The position numbers were made by a program, and so were the translations under genes. A DNA stretch of 64,000 bases. Origin: Monoplex corrugatus. Lineage: Eukaryota > Mollusca > Gastropoda > Littorinimorpha > Ranellidae. Numbering within the stretch: position 1 is the first letter of the stretch; each line of letters starts with the position of its first letter. The notes under the pieces were generated by a model that was not told the DNA's origin, searched no databases, and worked only from the letters and a program-made list of their open reading frames with translations. The stretch covers positions 62,677,153 through 62,741,152 of the forward strand of contig CM060307.1 of assembly GCA_030674185.1 (NCBI GenBank), written 5' to 3'. Below, piece after piece: positions 7,800 through 19,025 of the stretch.

Positions 7800-10260
7800 G
7801 TCTACCCCCCAGCTGTTGAAACTTCCCCTACGTCTCATTCGCGATTACGATCGGACGATCATCACTACCTTTCGTGAATCAGAGAAATTACACCGCTCCC
7901 TAGCGAAGTTCAGGAACCATCTACACTTCACACTGCACTGCAAACATCACGGCGTCTTTCCCACCAGCCTAAAAATCAAAACTCCGATGAAAGGAACAGC
8001 AGCAAATAATATCATCAATCAGGCACAACGAGCACTCATGAACGAACGCATCAAGCAAATCAACACCCGCATCACTTGTCTGGAAGGGAAAATCCAAGAC
8101 CTCGAGGAAAGACTGAGCTCTAGCACACTACCAGATGCTATGCTCTCCGAAATCAAAGAGTGGCTAAACAACACACGACGAATAGAATGGGACAAAGTAC
8201 GCCAACGCCATCGAAAGAAATTCGAACTTCTAGCACCAAAAAACAACAGGAGACAACAGAATGACAAAAGCGAGATTACACCTGTACCGGAAGAAACAAA
8301 AAGAAAGACCAAAGAGAGGTGGGTGATCAATCTATCAGATCGCCAACTCACTAAACCTGAACAGGAAGTACTAGAGAAAGGACTAAATTTCGCCGTAGCC
8401 CCTAACAAGCTTCCAGTGGTAGACCTCATCACAAGCATTGAAACAGCTTGCAGGTATATTGGCCCTAATTCAGAAGAAGCCACACACTTAAGATCAGACT
8501 GTGTCAGAATCATGAAACAGGCCAAACTACCGAAATCCAACTTAACACCGGACCAAAGACGGGCTCTGGCGGATTTAAAGAACGAACACGCCACGATGAT
8601 CCTACCAGCTGACAAAGGTCGTGCCACAGTCATCATGCCTAGACCCATGTACTATGAGAAGGCAAGCAAACTTCTGGAAGATACTACAACATATGAACGC
8701 CTCAAGAAAGATCCTACTTCCAAGTTTTCCAACAAACTGAAAGACACACTGAAACGCCTGAAAGAGACGGACCGCCTGTCATTAGAACAGTACAGGAAAT
8801 TATACCCAACTGTGTCCGACGTCCCCAAGTTCTATGGTCTACCCAAAGTCCACAAGAAAGAAGTCCCCCTCCGTCCCATAGTCGCATCCAGAGGTTCCAT
8901 CATGTATGAGACGGCTAGATTTGTGGCGGACATCCTATCACCTCTCGTAGGACACACAGATCATCACATCCACAACAGTGCTGACCTAGTGGAAAAACTG
9001 AGTAACTACACCCTCGCTCATGATGAACTCCTTGTGTCATATGATGTCTCTGCCCTATTTACCAGCGTACCAGTGAAAGAAAGCATAGAGATCATACGCC
9101 GAAGGTTACAAAACGACCAAACCCTCCACCAACGTACATCTCTCACAGTGGACGACGTATGTGAACTCTTGTCCTGCTGCCTCACCACCACCTACTTCAC
9201 CTTCCAAGGTGAATTCTACCAACAAAAAGAAGGAGCAGCCATGGGCTCCCCAGTAAGCCCAATAGTAGCCAACCTGTTCATGGAGGATTTTGAAGAGAAA
9301 GCATTGGCTTCTTTCCACTCCCCACCACGATACTGGGGGCGCTACGTAGACGACACCATGACTATCCTCCCCCAGCAACTGGTCGAACAGTTCACAGAAC
9401 ATCTGAACAACCAACACCCAGCCATCAAATTCACGAGGGAAGTGGAACAGAACAACTCCATAGCCATGCTGGACACCCTCATCACCAGAACTGATGGCAT
9501 TCTATCCTTCTCGGTCTACCGTAAACCAACTCATACGGACCAATATTTACAGTTCGACAGCCACCAGCCCCTTGAACACAAACTGGGAGTGATTCGAACC
9601 CTTACCCACAGAGCTAACACCATATGCAGTACCCAAGAGGCAAAAGACAAGGAGACAAACCACCTGAAAAAAGTGCTCACCATCTCGGGCTACAAAAAGT
9701 GGGCCTGGAACAGCCCGGGAGGCAGGAAATCCAACACCGCATCCCAACAGCCAGTGAAACAACACCAGCGCAAGGGACACATCACCATCCCATACGTAGG
9801 AGGTGTGAGTGACGCTCTGTCCAGAAAGATCAGAAAACTGGGGGTGGCTGTACATTCCAAACCTTCCAACACCATACGCAGCCAGCTGGTCACCCCCAAG
9901 GACAAAACCAGCAAACTCGACAAAGCTGGCATTATATACAGAATAGACTGCCAGGACTGTAACCAACATTATGTCGGTGAAACTGAACGCCCCCTTCAGA
10001 AGAGACTAACAGAACACAAGAGGGACTCTTCTCCAGTAGGAGCTCACCTACACGCCGAAAAACATCAATTCAGTGCGGACAATGTCAACATCCTGGACAG
10101 AGAAAATAAGTGGTTCCAGCGAGGAGTCAAGGAGGCCATCTACATCGCAGCCACCAACCCCCCGCTCAACAGGGACCGGGGCCGTTACACCCTGCCCCCG
10201 GTGTACCATTCTCTGATTCGATCTCGTGAACTGGGTTCATCCCATGTTCGCGAGATCTGA
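7798..10260 (+). CDS. Penelope-type reverse transcriptase with GIY-YIG endonuclease
   Basis: An intact 820-residue protein from the first in-frame ATG. The frame is open upstream to 7696 but has no earlier ATG. The N-terminal half is lysine-rich with coiled-coil-like character around residues 90-140. The conserved PADKGRATVIM lies near 280. RT motifs in order: LRPIVASRGS near 356, motif A YDVSALFTSVP with Asp416, motif B GAAMGSPVSPIVANLF near 480, motif C YVDD with Asp518/519, and the thumb AMLDTLITR...YRKPTHTDQYLQ near 565. A GIY-YIG nuclease follows: GIIYRI at 711, HYVGE at 724, and a downstream Arg and Glu (KEAIYIAATNP). All catalytic residues are present, so this copy could be active. The length is usual for EN+ Penelope-like elements. 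The nuclease is thought to nick the target for TPRT; this is family knowledge. Confidence 0.95.
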   Translation: MSTPQLLKLPLRLIRDYDRTIITTFRESEKLHRSLAKFRNHLHFTLHCKHHGVFPTSLKIKTPMKGTAANNIINQAQRALMNERIKQINTRITCLEGKIQDLEERLSSSTLPDAMLSEIKEWLNNTRRIEWDKVRQRHRKKFELLAPKNNRRQQNDKSEITPVPEETKRKTKERWVINLSDRQLTKPEQEVLEKGLNFAVAPNKLPVVDLITSIETACRYIGPNSEEATHLRSDCVRIMKQAKLPKSNLTPDQRRALADLKNEHATMILPADKGRATVIMPRPMYYEKASKLLEDTTTYERLKKDPTSKFSNKLKDTLKRLKETDRLSLEQYRKLYPTVSDVPKFYGLPKVHKKEVPLRPIVASRGSIMYETARFVADILSPLVGHTDHHIHNSADLVEKLSNYTLAHDELLVSYDVSALFTSVPVKESIEIIRRRLQNDQTLHQRTSLTVDDVCELLSCCLTTTYFTFQGEFYQQKEGAAMGSPVSPIVANLFMEDFEEKALASFHSPPRYWGRYVDDTMTILPQQLVEQFTEHLNNQHPAIKFTREVEQNNSIAMLDTLITRTDGILSFSVYRKPTHTDQYLQFDSHQPLEHKLGVIRTLTHRANTICSTQEAKDKETNHLKKVLTISGYKKWAWNSPGGRKSNTASQQPVKQHQRKGHITIPYVGGVSDALSRKIRKLGVAVHSKPSNTIRSQLVTPKDKTSKLDKAGIIYRIDCQDCNQHYVGETERPLQKRLTEHKRDSSPVGAHLHAEKHQFSADNVNILDRENKWFQRGVKEAIYIAATNPPLNRDRGRYTLPPVYHSLIRSRELGSSHVREI

Positions 10261-10390
10261 GTAGAGATTCACGCAGACAGCATTAGAGCGCTGACGAAGA
10301 TGGCGAGAACGCCATCGAAAGCTACGGAACTGTGAGTAGCGATTTTTACACTGTTGGGAGACCTTGTTCTTCAAAAATTGGTAGCATTAT
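10062..10390 (+). repeat. right pseudo-LTR of the Penelope-like element
   Basis: Contains the end of the ORF (stop at 10258-10260) and about 130 bp of 3' UTR, identical to the left repeat. It is followed immediately by resumed LINE sequence. Confidence 0.9.
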
Positions 10391-10546
10391 CACCTTTTCT
10401 CCTCTGCATAAAATCTTGACCTCACTCAACCCCCTCTGCAGCCTGTCTCCACTCGGTGGGGAATCACATTGTAATATATAATTGTATATAATATGCTCTC
10501 TATAATTTTCCATTGCTTTTATTCTTTCTCCCCATTTATAGCCATG

Positions 10547-10624
<78 letters not shown>

Positions 10625-10720
10625 CGTGCGTGTGTGTCTGTTTCAGCGTTTAGATTTGATTTTATCAAGATTTTGCGCTAGATAAATATTGTAATTATTA
10701 TTATTAAAATCAGAACAAAA
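10391..10720 (+). mobile_element. 3' end of the split CR1/L2-like LINE, with (TG)n
   Basis: Begins CACCTTTTCTCC, completing LKTH-LFSSA-stop from 7472. Then a 3' UTR with a long (TG)n at 10547-10640, and an end resembling LINE tails: GCGCTAGATAAATATTGTAA followed by ATT repeats. Confidence 0.75.
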
Positions 10721-10985
10721 TTGAGGCAACTGAAATGTGGTTTCTAAGAAGAATGTTAAGAGTTCCATGGACAGCAAAGAAAACAAACGAGACTGTCTTG
10801 AAGGAGGCAGAAACAAGAAGATCATTAATAAAGAAGATTAGGAAAAGACAAGCAACATTTACAGGACATTTTATGAAGAAAGGGGAATTCGAACACCTGG
10901 TCACAACAGGAAAGCTGGAGGGAAAGAGAACACATGGTAGATCCAGGAAGAAAATGTTGGACGGACTTTCAGGGTGGCTGAGCAC
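10709..10985 (+). mobile_element. RTE-like LINE C-terminal fragment
   Basis: Reads EATEMWFLRRMLRVPWTAKK through GKLEGKRTHGRSRKKMLDG. It is truncated at both ends; the usual NAMRQGT end and (TGA)n tail are missing. It directly abuts the ATT tail of the previous LINE. Confidence 0.85.
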
Positions 10986-11329
10986 AGTGTGAGACAGCCT
11001 TTAGCCGTTCTTCCTCAAGCAGAGCACTATCAGTCTTGTCCATACCGGTCATTTTCCAATGCGACCTCTCTGACGTAAGCAGAGGTCATTCCTCTAACTT
11101 TCCCCATGTTAATCTGTGTCTGTGTCCATATTGTCCGAAACGTAACACAACCATCTGACTGACCAGCTGAAAAGTCGCACGAGCGTGCGCGTGCGCTTAC
11201 AGATACGGGCGCACGAAAAAAAAAAAAAAAAAGAAAAAAAAAAAGAAAAAAAAGATGCGTTACACACACGCACTACGAAAGGCGAACTGATGGACAAAGT
11301 CAAAATCGGGCACTTGCATTCCTGAGCTC
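10986..11329. other. no recognised gene; A-rich run
   Basis: An interrupted A tract at 11216-11252. Nothing else was recognised. Confidence 0.4.
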
Positions 11330-11553
11330 AAACACAGGTACGCACACACACACACAAACGCATTCATACAGACGCGTATTCATGCATGCATGCACGCATG
11401 CAGTCACACTTGTAAGCACGGGCGCATACATATAAGCAGGGATCCTTTAAGCACATGCATTTCACGCACACGCACACGCAAACGCAGACGCACATGCACA
11501 CACGCGTTCTTACAAACTCATACGCATACAAGCACACACAGAAGCACACACAC

Positions 11554-11587
<34 letters not shown>

Positions 11588-11599
11588 AAGCACACACAC

Positions 11600-11652
<53 letters not shown>

Positions 11653-11676
11653 CATACACACACACACACACGCACA

Positions 11677-11738
<62 letters not shown>

Positions 11739-11882
11739 AACACACACACAAACACACACACAAACACACACACAAACACACACACAAACACACACACACA
11801 CACACACACGCACAAACACACACACACACACACACACACACAAAACACATACACACACACACACAAACACACACACAAACAC

Positions 11883-11913
<31 letters not shown>

Positions 11914-11975
11914 AACACACACACACACAAACACACACACAAACACACACACACACACGCACACACACACACTTA
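11330..11975. repeat. compound (CA)n array with CAAA interruptions
   Basis: About 640 bases of (CA)n, degenerate at the left, with AAAC interruptions spaced at short intervals on the right. Open frames of THTHTH or VCVCVC type here are artefacts. Confidence 0.95.
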
Positions 11976-12087
11976 AGGAAATTTGGCTTGAGGACATGTC
12001 CTAACAGACACAGATAGAGGAAGGGGGAAAGGGAGACAAAGAACACACAGAACGCAGATCGCAGCACATTTTATTGAATAAGCACAA

Positions 12088-12165
12088 AACTCGGTAGCTC
12101 AGTTGGCTGCGGGTCGGATTCACATTCAAATGGCTGTGGGTTCGAATCCCGGGGGGTGCGCTATA
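12088..12165 (+). mobile_element. tRNA-like SINE head
   Basis: Box A-like TAGCTCAGTTGGC at 12095 and box B-like GGGTTCGAATCCC at 12138, with tRNA-like spacing. The sequence then runs on without a discriminator or CCA context, so a SINE head is more likely than a tRNA gene. Confidence 0.65.
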
Positions 12166-12344
12166 TGAAAACTGGCCTTCTTACTGTCCCATCTTTTTTT
12201 TTAACATCGTTGTTGTGGTAGTGGTGTCATTAAGGGGTTAGATAAGTCCCCCTTTTCCCACTTACCTGGGATGCTTATTCCCGTCGGTCATATCACTTGA
12301 GGTTGGGTGCCGACGTGAAAACGAATTCAAACCAAACAACCAGC

Positions 12345-12690
12345 TAGTTTCACAGGGTTGTGGCTCATCAGTAAGAGCTGTAATCGACTGGTCAGAACAC
12401 TGAGCTACCAACTAGAAGGTCTGGATTCGAACCTGCTGGGGTGCAATCTGGAGGATAAAGGGTGGAGGTTTTTACCGAGTTCCCTGGTCAACATAAAGTG
12501 CAGACCTGACAGTGCTGGAACCCCCTTCGTTTGTATACGCACGCAGAATATCAACTGCTCACGTTAAAGATCCTTAAGCCATGTCAATCTTTGGTGGCTC
12601 ATGGATACACGAAAACATCTAGCACGCACACACCTTGAAAAAGGATATGATTGCCTCAATAATTGGGTAAAACAAACAAACAAAACAAAC
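12345..12690 (+). mobile_element. tRNA-derived SINE (snail type)
   Basis: A tRNA-like head with box B GGATTCGAACC at 12423. A body with the phrase ACGTTAAAGATCCTTAAGCC then TCTTTGGTGGCTCATGGA follows, as in SINEs I associate with gastropods. The tail is AAAC repeats at 12668-12692. It is moderately diverged. Confidence 0.75.
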
Positions 12691-13085
12691 AAGGAAACGA
12701 AAACCACAAAAATGGACATACAAGTAAAAAGCCCATTTAAGTACAGGTGGCAATTGCAGCTTACGAACAACAACAGCAGTAGCAACAACAACAACGATGA
12801 TTCAATAAACGTGCATTTCCAGGGAGAAAAAGAAACAGAAAAAAAGATAGTATGTAAGCATTGTTAGTTTATTGAGCTTTTGGGATAGGTCAGCTACAGT
12901 CGCCACGATTGGAAAGAAGGAAATATTGTGAATGAGATCGTGATGTGGCCGATCAGACTGATAAACAGTTGGCCTGTCCTTCAACAGGATTGCTAGATGA
13001 TAAGGTCTGCAAATGGGAATTCGGTCTCTGTGGCCTTACCTTACCTTGGCTCTCACGTAACTCAAATCGTGATTGACACTGATAC
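12691..13085. other. no gene recognised
   Basis: AAC-rich at the left, otherwise unremarkable. Nothing supports a coding exon. Confidence 0.4.
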
Positions 13086-13150
13086 CAGAAAGACAGAGAA
13101 AGAGAGAGAGAGAGACAGACAGACAGTCAGACAGGCAGACAGACAGAAAC

Positions 13151-13187
<37 letters not shown>

Positions 13188-13634
13188 GAAACAGAGACAG
13201 AGAGACAGGCAGACAGACAAACAGAGAAACAGAGACAGACTGAGACAGAGAGACAGAGACAGAGAGACAGAGACAGAGATAGGGAGACAGAGACAGACAG
13301 ACAGAGAGAGAGAGAGAGAGACAGACAGAGAGACGAAGACAGAGACAGACAGATAGACACACAGACACACAGACACACAGACACACAGACAGGCAGGCAG
13401 GCAGCCATACAGACAGAGAAAGAGAAAGAGAGAGAAAGAGAGAGACAGAGACAGACAGAAAGACAAATAAACAGAAAGGGAAAAAGGAAAAAAAGGGAGG
13501 GAGAGGAGAGAGAGAGAGGGAGAGAGGGAGGGAGAGAGAAAGAAAGAAAAAAGACAGACAGACAGAGACAGACAGACAGACAGAGACAGACAGACAGAGA
13601 GGCAGACAGACAGACAGGCAGAGAGAGAGAGGGG

Positions 13635-13720
<86 letters not shown>
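13086..13720. repeat. (GACA)n / (GA)n microsatellite complex
   Basis: About 630 bases of GACA and GA repeats, ending in a pure (GA)n run of over 70 bases. Confidence 0.95.
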
Positions 13721-13814
13721 TTCAGATTAAAACAATTTTAGATGTTTTATTCATGTAAGGCCAATGCCCAACATAACAACACAAAGGAGGGACGAAACAA
13801 AATGTCACAAATGT

Positions 13815-13819
13815 CATCA

Positions 13820-13851
<32 letters not shown>

Positions 13852-13893
13852 ATCATCATCATCATCATCATCATCCATCATCATCATCATCAT
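13815..13893. repeat. (ATC)n microsatellite
   Basis: About 24 ATC triplets with two short interruptions. Confidence 0.95.
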
Positions 13894-14245
13894 TTCAGAG
13901 TACGTATTTCAGAAAATGTTAATGTGGTGTCAAACGAATTTACCAAACGGGAATATCCAGCATGAAATACGTTAAGTTATTAGGTGAAGAGATTTTGCAT
14001 AAATACACGTATGATATTCAGTTGTTGCTTCTTTTGAACATCTTTTCCCATTAGTGCTTTCAGACTGAAGTGTGATGTTGACATTAATCCATGTCATTGA
14101 CAGACATAATCGGAAAAACTCCATAGCGTCATGATTATCATCCTCATCGTCATTGTCGTCTTGTGGAAATTGTTCCAGTCTCTGCAGCCAATAGATAAGG
14201 TGGCAACTAGAAGTACATACAAATGAATCAGAACGCTTGTTTGAA

Positions 14246-14342
14246 ATGACAAGACAAGACAAGACAAGGTAAGACAAGACAAGACACGACACGACAAGAC
14301 AAGATAAGACAAGACAAGATAAGACAAGACAAGACAAGACAG
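14246..14342. repeat. (GACAA)n pentanucleotide repeat
   Basis: About 19 units with occasional GATAA, GACAC and GGTAA variants. Confidence 0.9.
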
Positions 14343-14585
14343 GCACACATTTTCGGCCAACTGGCCTTTATCAGAAGACAACGAAGAATAAATGCACAAA
14401 ACAAGAAAAAAAAAAGAAGACTCAATGAAGATTTGACATAAACCATTAAATTTTGTACGTAAACGATGCCATACGATACAATACAAAAACGACAACGCAG
14501 TACTAAAACAATGTAATACAAACAGAACTCAGTCGTTAAATGATAAGATAACCAAAGTGACTGCCAGCGTTCAAGCAAATAAGAA

Positions 14586-14764
14586 CCAGAGACACACCAG
14601 AGACAGACACACACGACACAGACACACACAGAGACAGACACACACAGACACAGACACAGACACAGAGACACACACACACACATACACAGACACAGACACA
14701 GACACAGACACACACACACACGAACACGTGTGCGTGCGTGCGTGCGTACGTGTGTGTGTGTGGT

Positions 14765-14804
<40 letters not shown>

Positions 14805-14820
14805 CGTGCGTGTGTGCGTG
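14586..14820. repeat. (CA)n followed by (TG)n
   Basis: ACAC/GACA repeats to 14718 switch directly to TGCG/TG repeats. The two halves are roughly complementary and could form a long hairpin. Confidence 0.9.
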
Positions 14821-15650
14821 TTACGGCAGCATAGATTTAAGGGAGGATACTCTTGTAATTCTGCTATCGTTTATCGTTACGGGTAGTCTCCCTCTTCTTG
14901 TTCATGCTGCTAGCGGGAATGAAGCTCTTTTGTCTCTTCCGAAGCCCGAATGGTTGTTTATTTTGTACAAGTGTCCAAAGTGTGTAATATTAAGTTGTAG
15001 TTCCATTTTGGATTATGAGCCTAAATATTTGGACTATAAGGTTCGAATGGATGAAAGGGTATAACTCATGGACTATCCAACACCCCTGAAGCTGAAGCAT
15101 TTTCGTCATTTTAAAGCAATAAAATGATCTAATATGGAACTTTCTCCTGTCGGTTTAGGCATACAAGTGAAAGTAAAAATTGGCACAGCAAAATGCTAGA
15201 TACATCTTCAGAAAAACAGAATTGCACACGACTAAGCCTCTTCTAAAAGTGAGTGTATACTAACATATAACTTGATAACATGTGATCATGACAAACAGGC
15301 ACCAATCCTGTATGGTATTAGGATAAATGTAAGAATGACGCTGACTTCAGTTTGGGGAGGGGTCTAGAACCAAGGTAACCCCCTTCTGGGTCTGGCCCTA
15401 GTGTGCCAAAGAAGGGATCACAGTGCACAAATGATTCCATAGAAACATTCCATAAGAAACACAATGATGATTAGGGATCCAGATTAATAAGGTAGATACC
15501 CAATACTACGTATCAAATCCTGCAAGTCAAATGTCTTCAGACGCGTCCAACTTTGAGATCTAGAATAATGTGGTAAAAATCATAATATTACACATGAACC
15601 CTGGAAATAAAATGTTTTGAGATTACGTTTAGCTCACTGGTTTTAAGTTT
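14821..15650. other. no gene recognised
   Basis: AT-rich single-copy-looking sequence. No domain, splice pair or repeat was recognised. Confidence 0.4.
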
Positions 15651-15654
15651 CTGC

Positions 15655-16125
15655 AAATAATCTTGTTGCAAGTTTGGTTTAAAGGATAACACACCCACTA
15701 AGAAACCTAATTCAATTCCTGGTCAGACAGGCATTTTTATCACCACCACTTCCCCGCCTCTAGACCTTGAGTGGTGGTCTGGGTGCTAGACTTTCGGATA
15801 AAATAACAAACCGATGTCCTGTGTACAACATGTACTTAGTGCCGTTAAAGATTCCAGACGACAAAAGAGTGGTCCCTGGCAAAATTCTGTAGAAAACATC
15901 ATTTAAGAAAATACACATTCATAGATAAACAAAAAGGTGCTCTTGCAGATGAAGAAGAAGAAGAAAGAAAGAGAGGAAAGAAAGAAAAGGAAAGAAAAAG
16001 AAAGAAACGAAAAGAAAAAATTATGGCACATTTATATGGCGATCTCTTTTCCCGTGGACAGTGGCCCACAATCGCACAGATCAGTTCCGTTGTGACAAAA
16101 AGTACATCCAATCCAATCCAACCCC
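15655..16125 (+). mobile_element. SINE-like dispersed repeat
   Basis: Contains ACCTTGAGTGGTGGTCTGGG, CTTTCGGATAAAATAACAAA, a CATGTACTTAGTGCCG phrase and CCTGGCAAAATTCTGTAGAA, then an AG-rich stretch and a CCAATCCAATCC end. I recognise this layout from gastropod SINEs. Diverged relatives lie at 23040 and 58445. Confidence 0.65.
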
Positions 16126-16829
16126 AAAAGCCTTCGTGAATAAACCAAGTGAGTCAAAGTATGTACCGATGTATGTATGAATACCTTTACATCAAAACTG
16201 TGTTTGTCTGTAGATGAATCTAAAGCATGATTTCTATCTATCCTAGTTTGGGGACATAGTCAATACCACCAAGAGAAAATCCAGCCCTTGCTCAACAATG
16301 GGTGTTTACCAACAATATCTACTGTGCCATTCTTTTCGACAAAAAAAACTGAGCAATCATGATTGTGTAAACTAAAAGAGGAATGCCAATTCTCTTTTAG
16401 TATAAAGAAAAAAGATCTTTTTTCTGGAGGTGGTGGAGATTTGGGAGTTGCAAGTGGGATGTGAGGTTGCAGGCAATACGAGTAAAAAAGAAAGAATTTC
16501 TCCCTTCCTCCCATTCTTTTTCATCTTTTCATTGGTAATATCCCAATACCTATAAGTCTACCATGTTGACATTTTTTCATGTAAGTGCAAAGAGTGTTCT
16601 CCAACATGGACTGTTTGGATTTGCTGGTTCTTCCATACTCGTTCTTCCAGACTAGTTATGGACAAACAAAGATTATTCATTTCCTTTGGTAGTCTTCATC
16701 TCGTAGTCTTCCAAGCCTATGTTAATGCAAAGACTTAAACGATAAAAAGCATCACAGAAAACGTAACCATGGTGTTCATTTCATCTTCTAAAAGACATCT
16801 TAGTATGGCTTGACCATCTTTCTCCCTCT
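16126..16829. other. no gene recognised
   Basis: AT-rich. No domain or repeat was recognised. Confidence 0.4.
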
Positions 16830-17269
16830 CCTCTCTCACTCTCACTCTCTCTCTCTCTCTTCCCGTTCCCGTTCCTCCCCCATACACAAAGAGACACTGA
16901 GACACGGGCACGCCCCGCGCACACTCATCTACACACACACAGACACACGACAACACACACAACACACACAGCACCACGCAACACACGCACCACACACACA
17001 CACACACTGAGATACGTACATACATGCATGCACGGGCGCACGGATACACTCTGTTAATGTGCATGTGTGTGTGTGTGTGTGTGTGTGTATTCACCTGCAT
17101 ACATGCTAGTGCGTTTGTACATGTATGCCCCCATGTGTAGGTAGATCTACATATATATATATATATCTATATTTACATCTATATCTATGTCTATACATCT
17201 ATGTATCCATCTACCTATGCGTAGCACACTGTGTGTGTGTGTGAGAGAGAGGAAGAGAGAGAGAGAGAG

Positions 17270-17321
<52 letters not shown>

Positions 17322-17330
17322 CAACATGGG
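16830..17330. repeat. cluster of (CT)n, (CA)n, (TG)n, (TA)n and (GA)n
   Basis: Successive short microsatellites at 16830, 16930, 17062, 17148 and 17233. Confidence 0.85.
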
Positions 17331-19022
17331 CTTTGATGAAGTCGAGTTCTAAAACCACGAAAAAATCGTGATAAGAGCACGTGCAATGCAAATTTCAAGG
17401 CGGTCATGAGCATGTCACATGACTGCTTAGAGTAGCCAATCGGAAACGGAGAAAATGAACAGTGTCACCGGGAGTTTAGACATTCTGGGAAGACATGCAG
17501 AGCAGACGTAATTTAAACTAGGACCTCCAAGAGTACCGCATTATATTTTTCTGGATGTAAACGGAGAAACTCACTTTGAATGATACAGTTAAGACTGCAC
17601 TTCAGCGAGCATTGTTTTAGACAATTCCCACAGTGATGCGTGGGCCATTGATTTAAGAACAATGTCTTGCAGACGCCACTTGGGTCCAGTCACTTTTGAG
17701 TTGTGGGAACAATTAAGTGAATCTTCATGGGAAAACACCCGTAATCTGAAATGTATCCCAGATTCGATTATAATTTTTACTTAGGAAACTTTGATAACAA
17801 AAACTTCGAAGCTCTTGATATAGTTTAAGCATAGCATTAAGCGACATTGTTTTTACTGACTAATTTCCAGCGAGTAAGGTGCGTGAGCCATTTTGAATTG
17901 AGAAGAATTCTAGAGTTCTTGCAACCCCACCTTGCCGCGTTTCATTCAGGGTAGCCCCTCACCTTTTGAGAAGTCTGGGTAAAATTCAATGAAATCTTGG
18001 CGTGGGAATTGTGAAACGCCAGCTGAATCAGAGAAATGATGCGCGAGATGAAAATGGCCCACACCTCTACCGTGGATTAAACAAAACTTTACATGATTTT
18101 ATATTTTTTTCTTGTCTTTTTCCTCTCCGCTTGTTGGCATGTTAATCAGACAGCGCCATTTTGAGCATGGCTTACAAAATAGGTGCGAGTGACAAGTTGA
18201 ATCTACCCAGCTAACGAAGGTGAGTGGAGTCTGCCGTCATAAAACTGACCTAAGAATACAGTCGCTGCCACTTCACACTTTTTATCCCAGTCAACTTTTT
18301 CCCCTTTGCTGCCCCATTTCCAGAACCGTTCTTGTCAACAAAATGACCTACACCACTACTTTAGTTAGTTTCGGCTCGCCGTCATCGGTCATGCCTCCCA
18401 AACGAGTAAACCTGAGGTCATCTTAGAGCAGGGCATGAAAAGTCTGCATTGATTTACTAGGACAGTATTTCACTGCTATGAGAATTGAAAAATTGAATAT
18501 CCTAAGTAGGAACGATTTTTCATGTGGTATTTTATAAAACTTATTATAAATGTTAAAAATCGTCATTACTAGTATACACTGTTAGTGAACTGAAATGATA
18601 GAAACTAATGCCCGGTGTCCCTATATCTGACTTTGACGTATCGGGCTTGACTCGAAGTAAATGCGAGTATGTAGCTGTAGTGAAAGTTCCTCTGAATGTC
18701 TAGCTATGTCTAAACCAATAATAGGCAGGACGTTTAACTCTCATAACATTGATTAATCATTAATGTGCCTTTTGTTTAGAATTGGACCCCGCGCTGGCGT
18801 GCCGATATGTATTGTATCCATGAACTTAAAGAAATTCTGTACTAGACAATTCCTCTCTTGTTTCTAATACTTGCTTAAATTGCAAGTTTGTCATCTATTT
18901 TTATCCTTACTCAGACTTGTCTGTTTCAGTTCTGTCGCTTGCTTTATATTTACTATTAGAACTGATAAAAGGGTATAAATATTGTAATTATTATTATTAT
19001 TATTATTATACGATGTTTTGAA
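17331..19022. other. unassigned; possible LINE tail at 18975-19012
   Basis: The phrase GGTATAAATATTGTAATTATT plus ATT triplets at 18973 matches the LINE tail at 10680. The phrases GCGTGGGCCATT (17639) and GCGTGAGCCATT (17882) suggest an internal duplication. No exon was recognised. Confidence 0.4.
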
Positions 19023-19025
19023 ATA

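Larger units (their letters stand above)
7473..10390 (+). mobile_element. Penelope-like element (EN+), complete with direct terminal repeats
   Basis: A partial upstream copy of the 3' end (7471-7799) is followed head-to-tail by a full copy ending at 10390. This is the tandem layout that gives Penelope-like elements their pseudo-LTRs. The two 329-bp repeats are identical by eye, offset 2591. The host site was the LINE sequence encoding LKTHLF. A CAC on both sides is a possible 3-bp target duplication. Identity of the repeats and an intact ORF point to recent insertion. Confidence 0.9.

Noticed and set aside
8019..9969. Minus-strand ORFs of 100-209 codons
   Set aside because: Shadows of the Penelope ORF on the other strand.
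11364..12067. ORFs rich in Cys-Val or Thr-His
   Set aside because: Pure (CA)n/(TG)n microsatellite translations.
12092..12165. Functional tRNA gene
   Set aside because: Boxes A and B are present but the stems do not close convincingly and the sequence continues as a SINE-like repeat.
13036..13466. Ser/Leu/Cys-rich ORFs
   Set aside because: Translations of the (GACA)n repeat.
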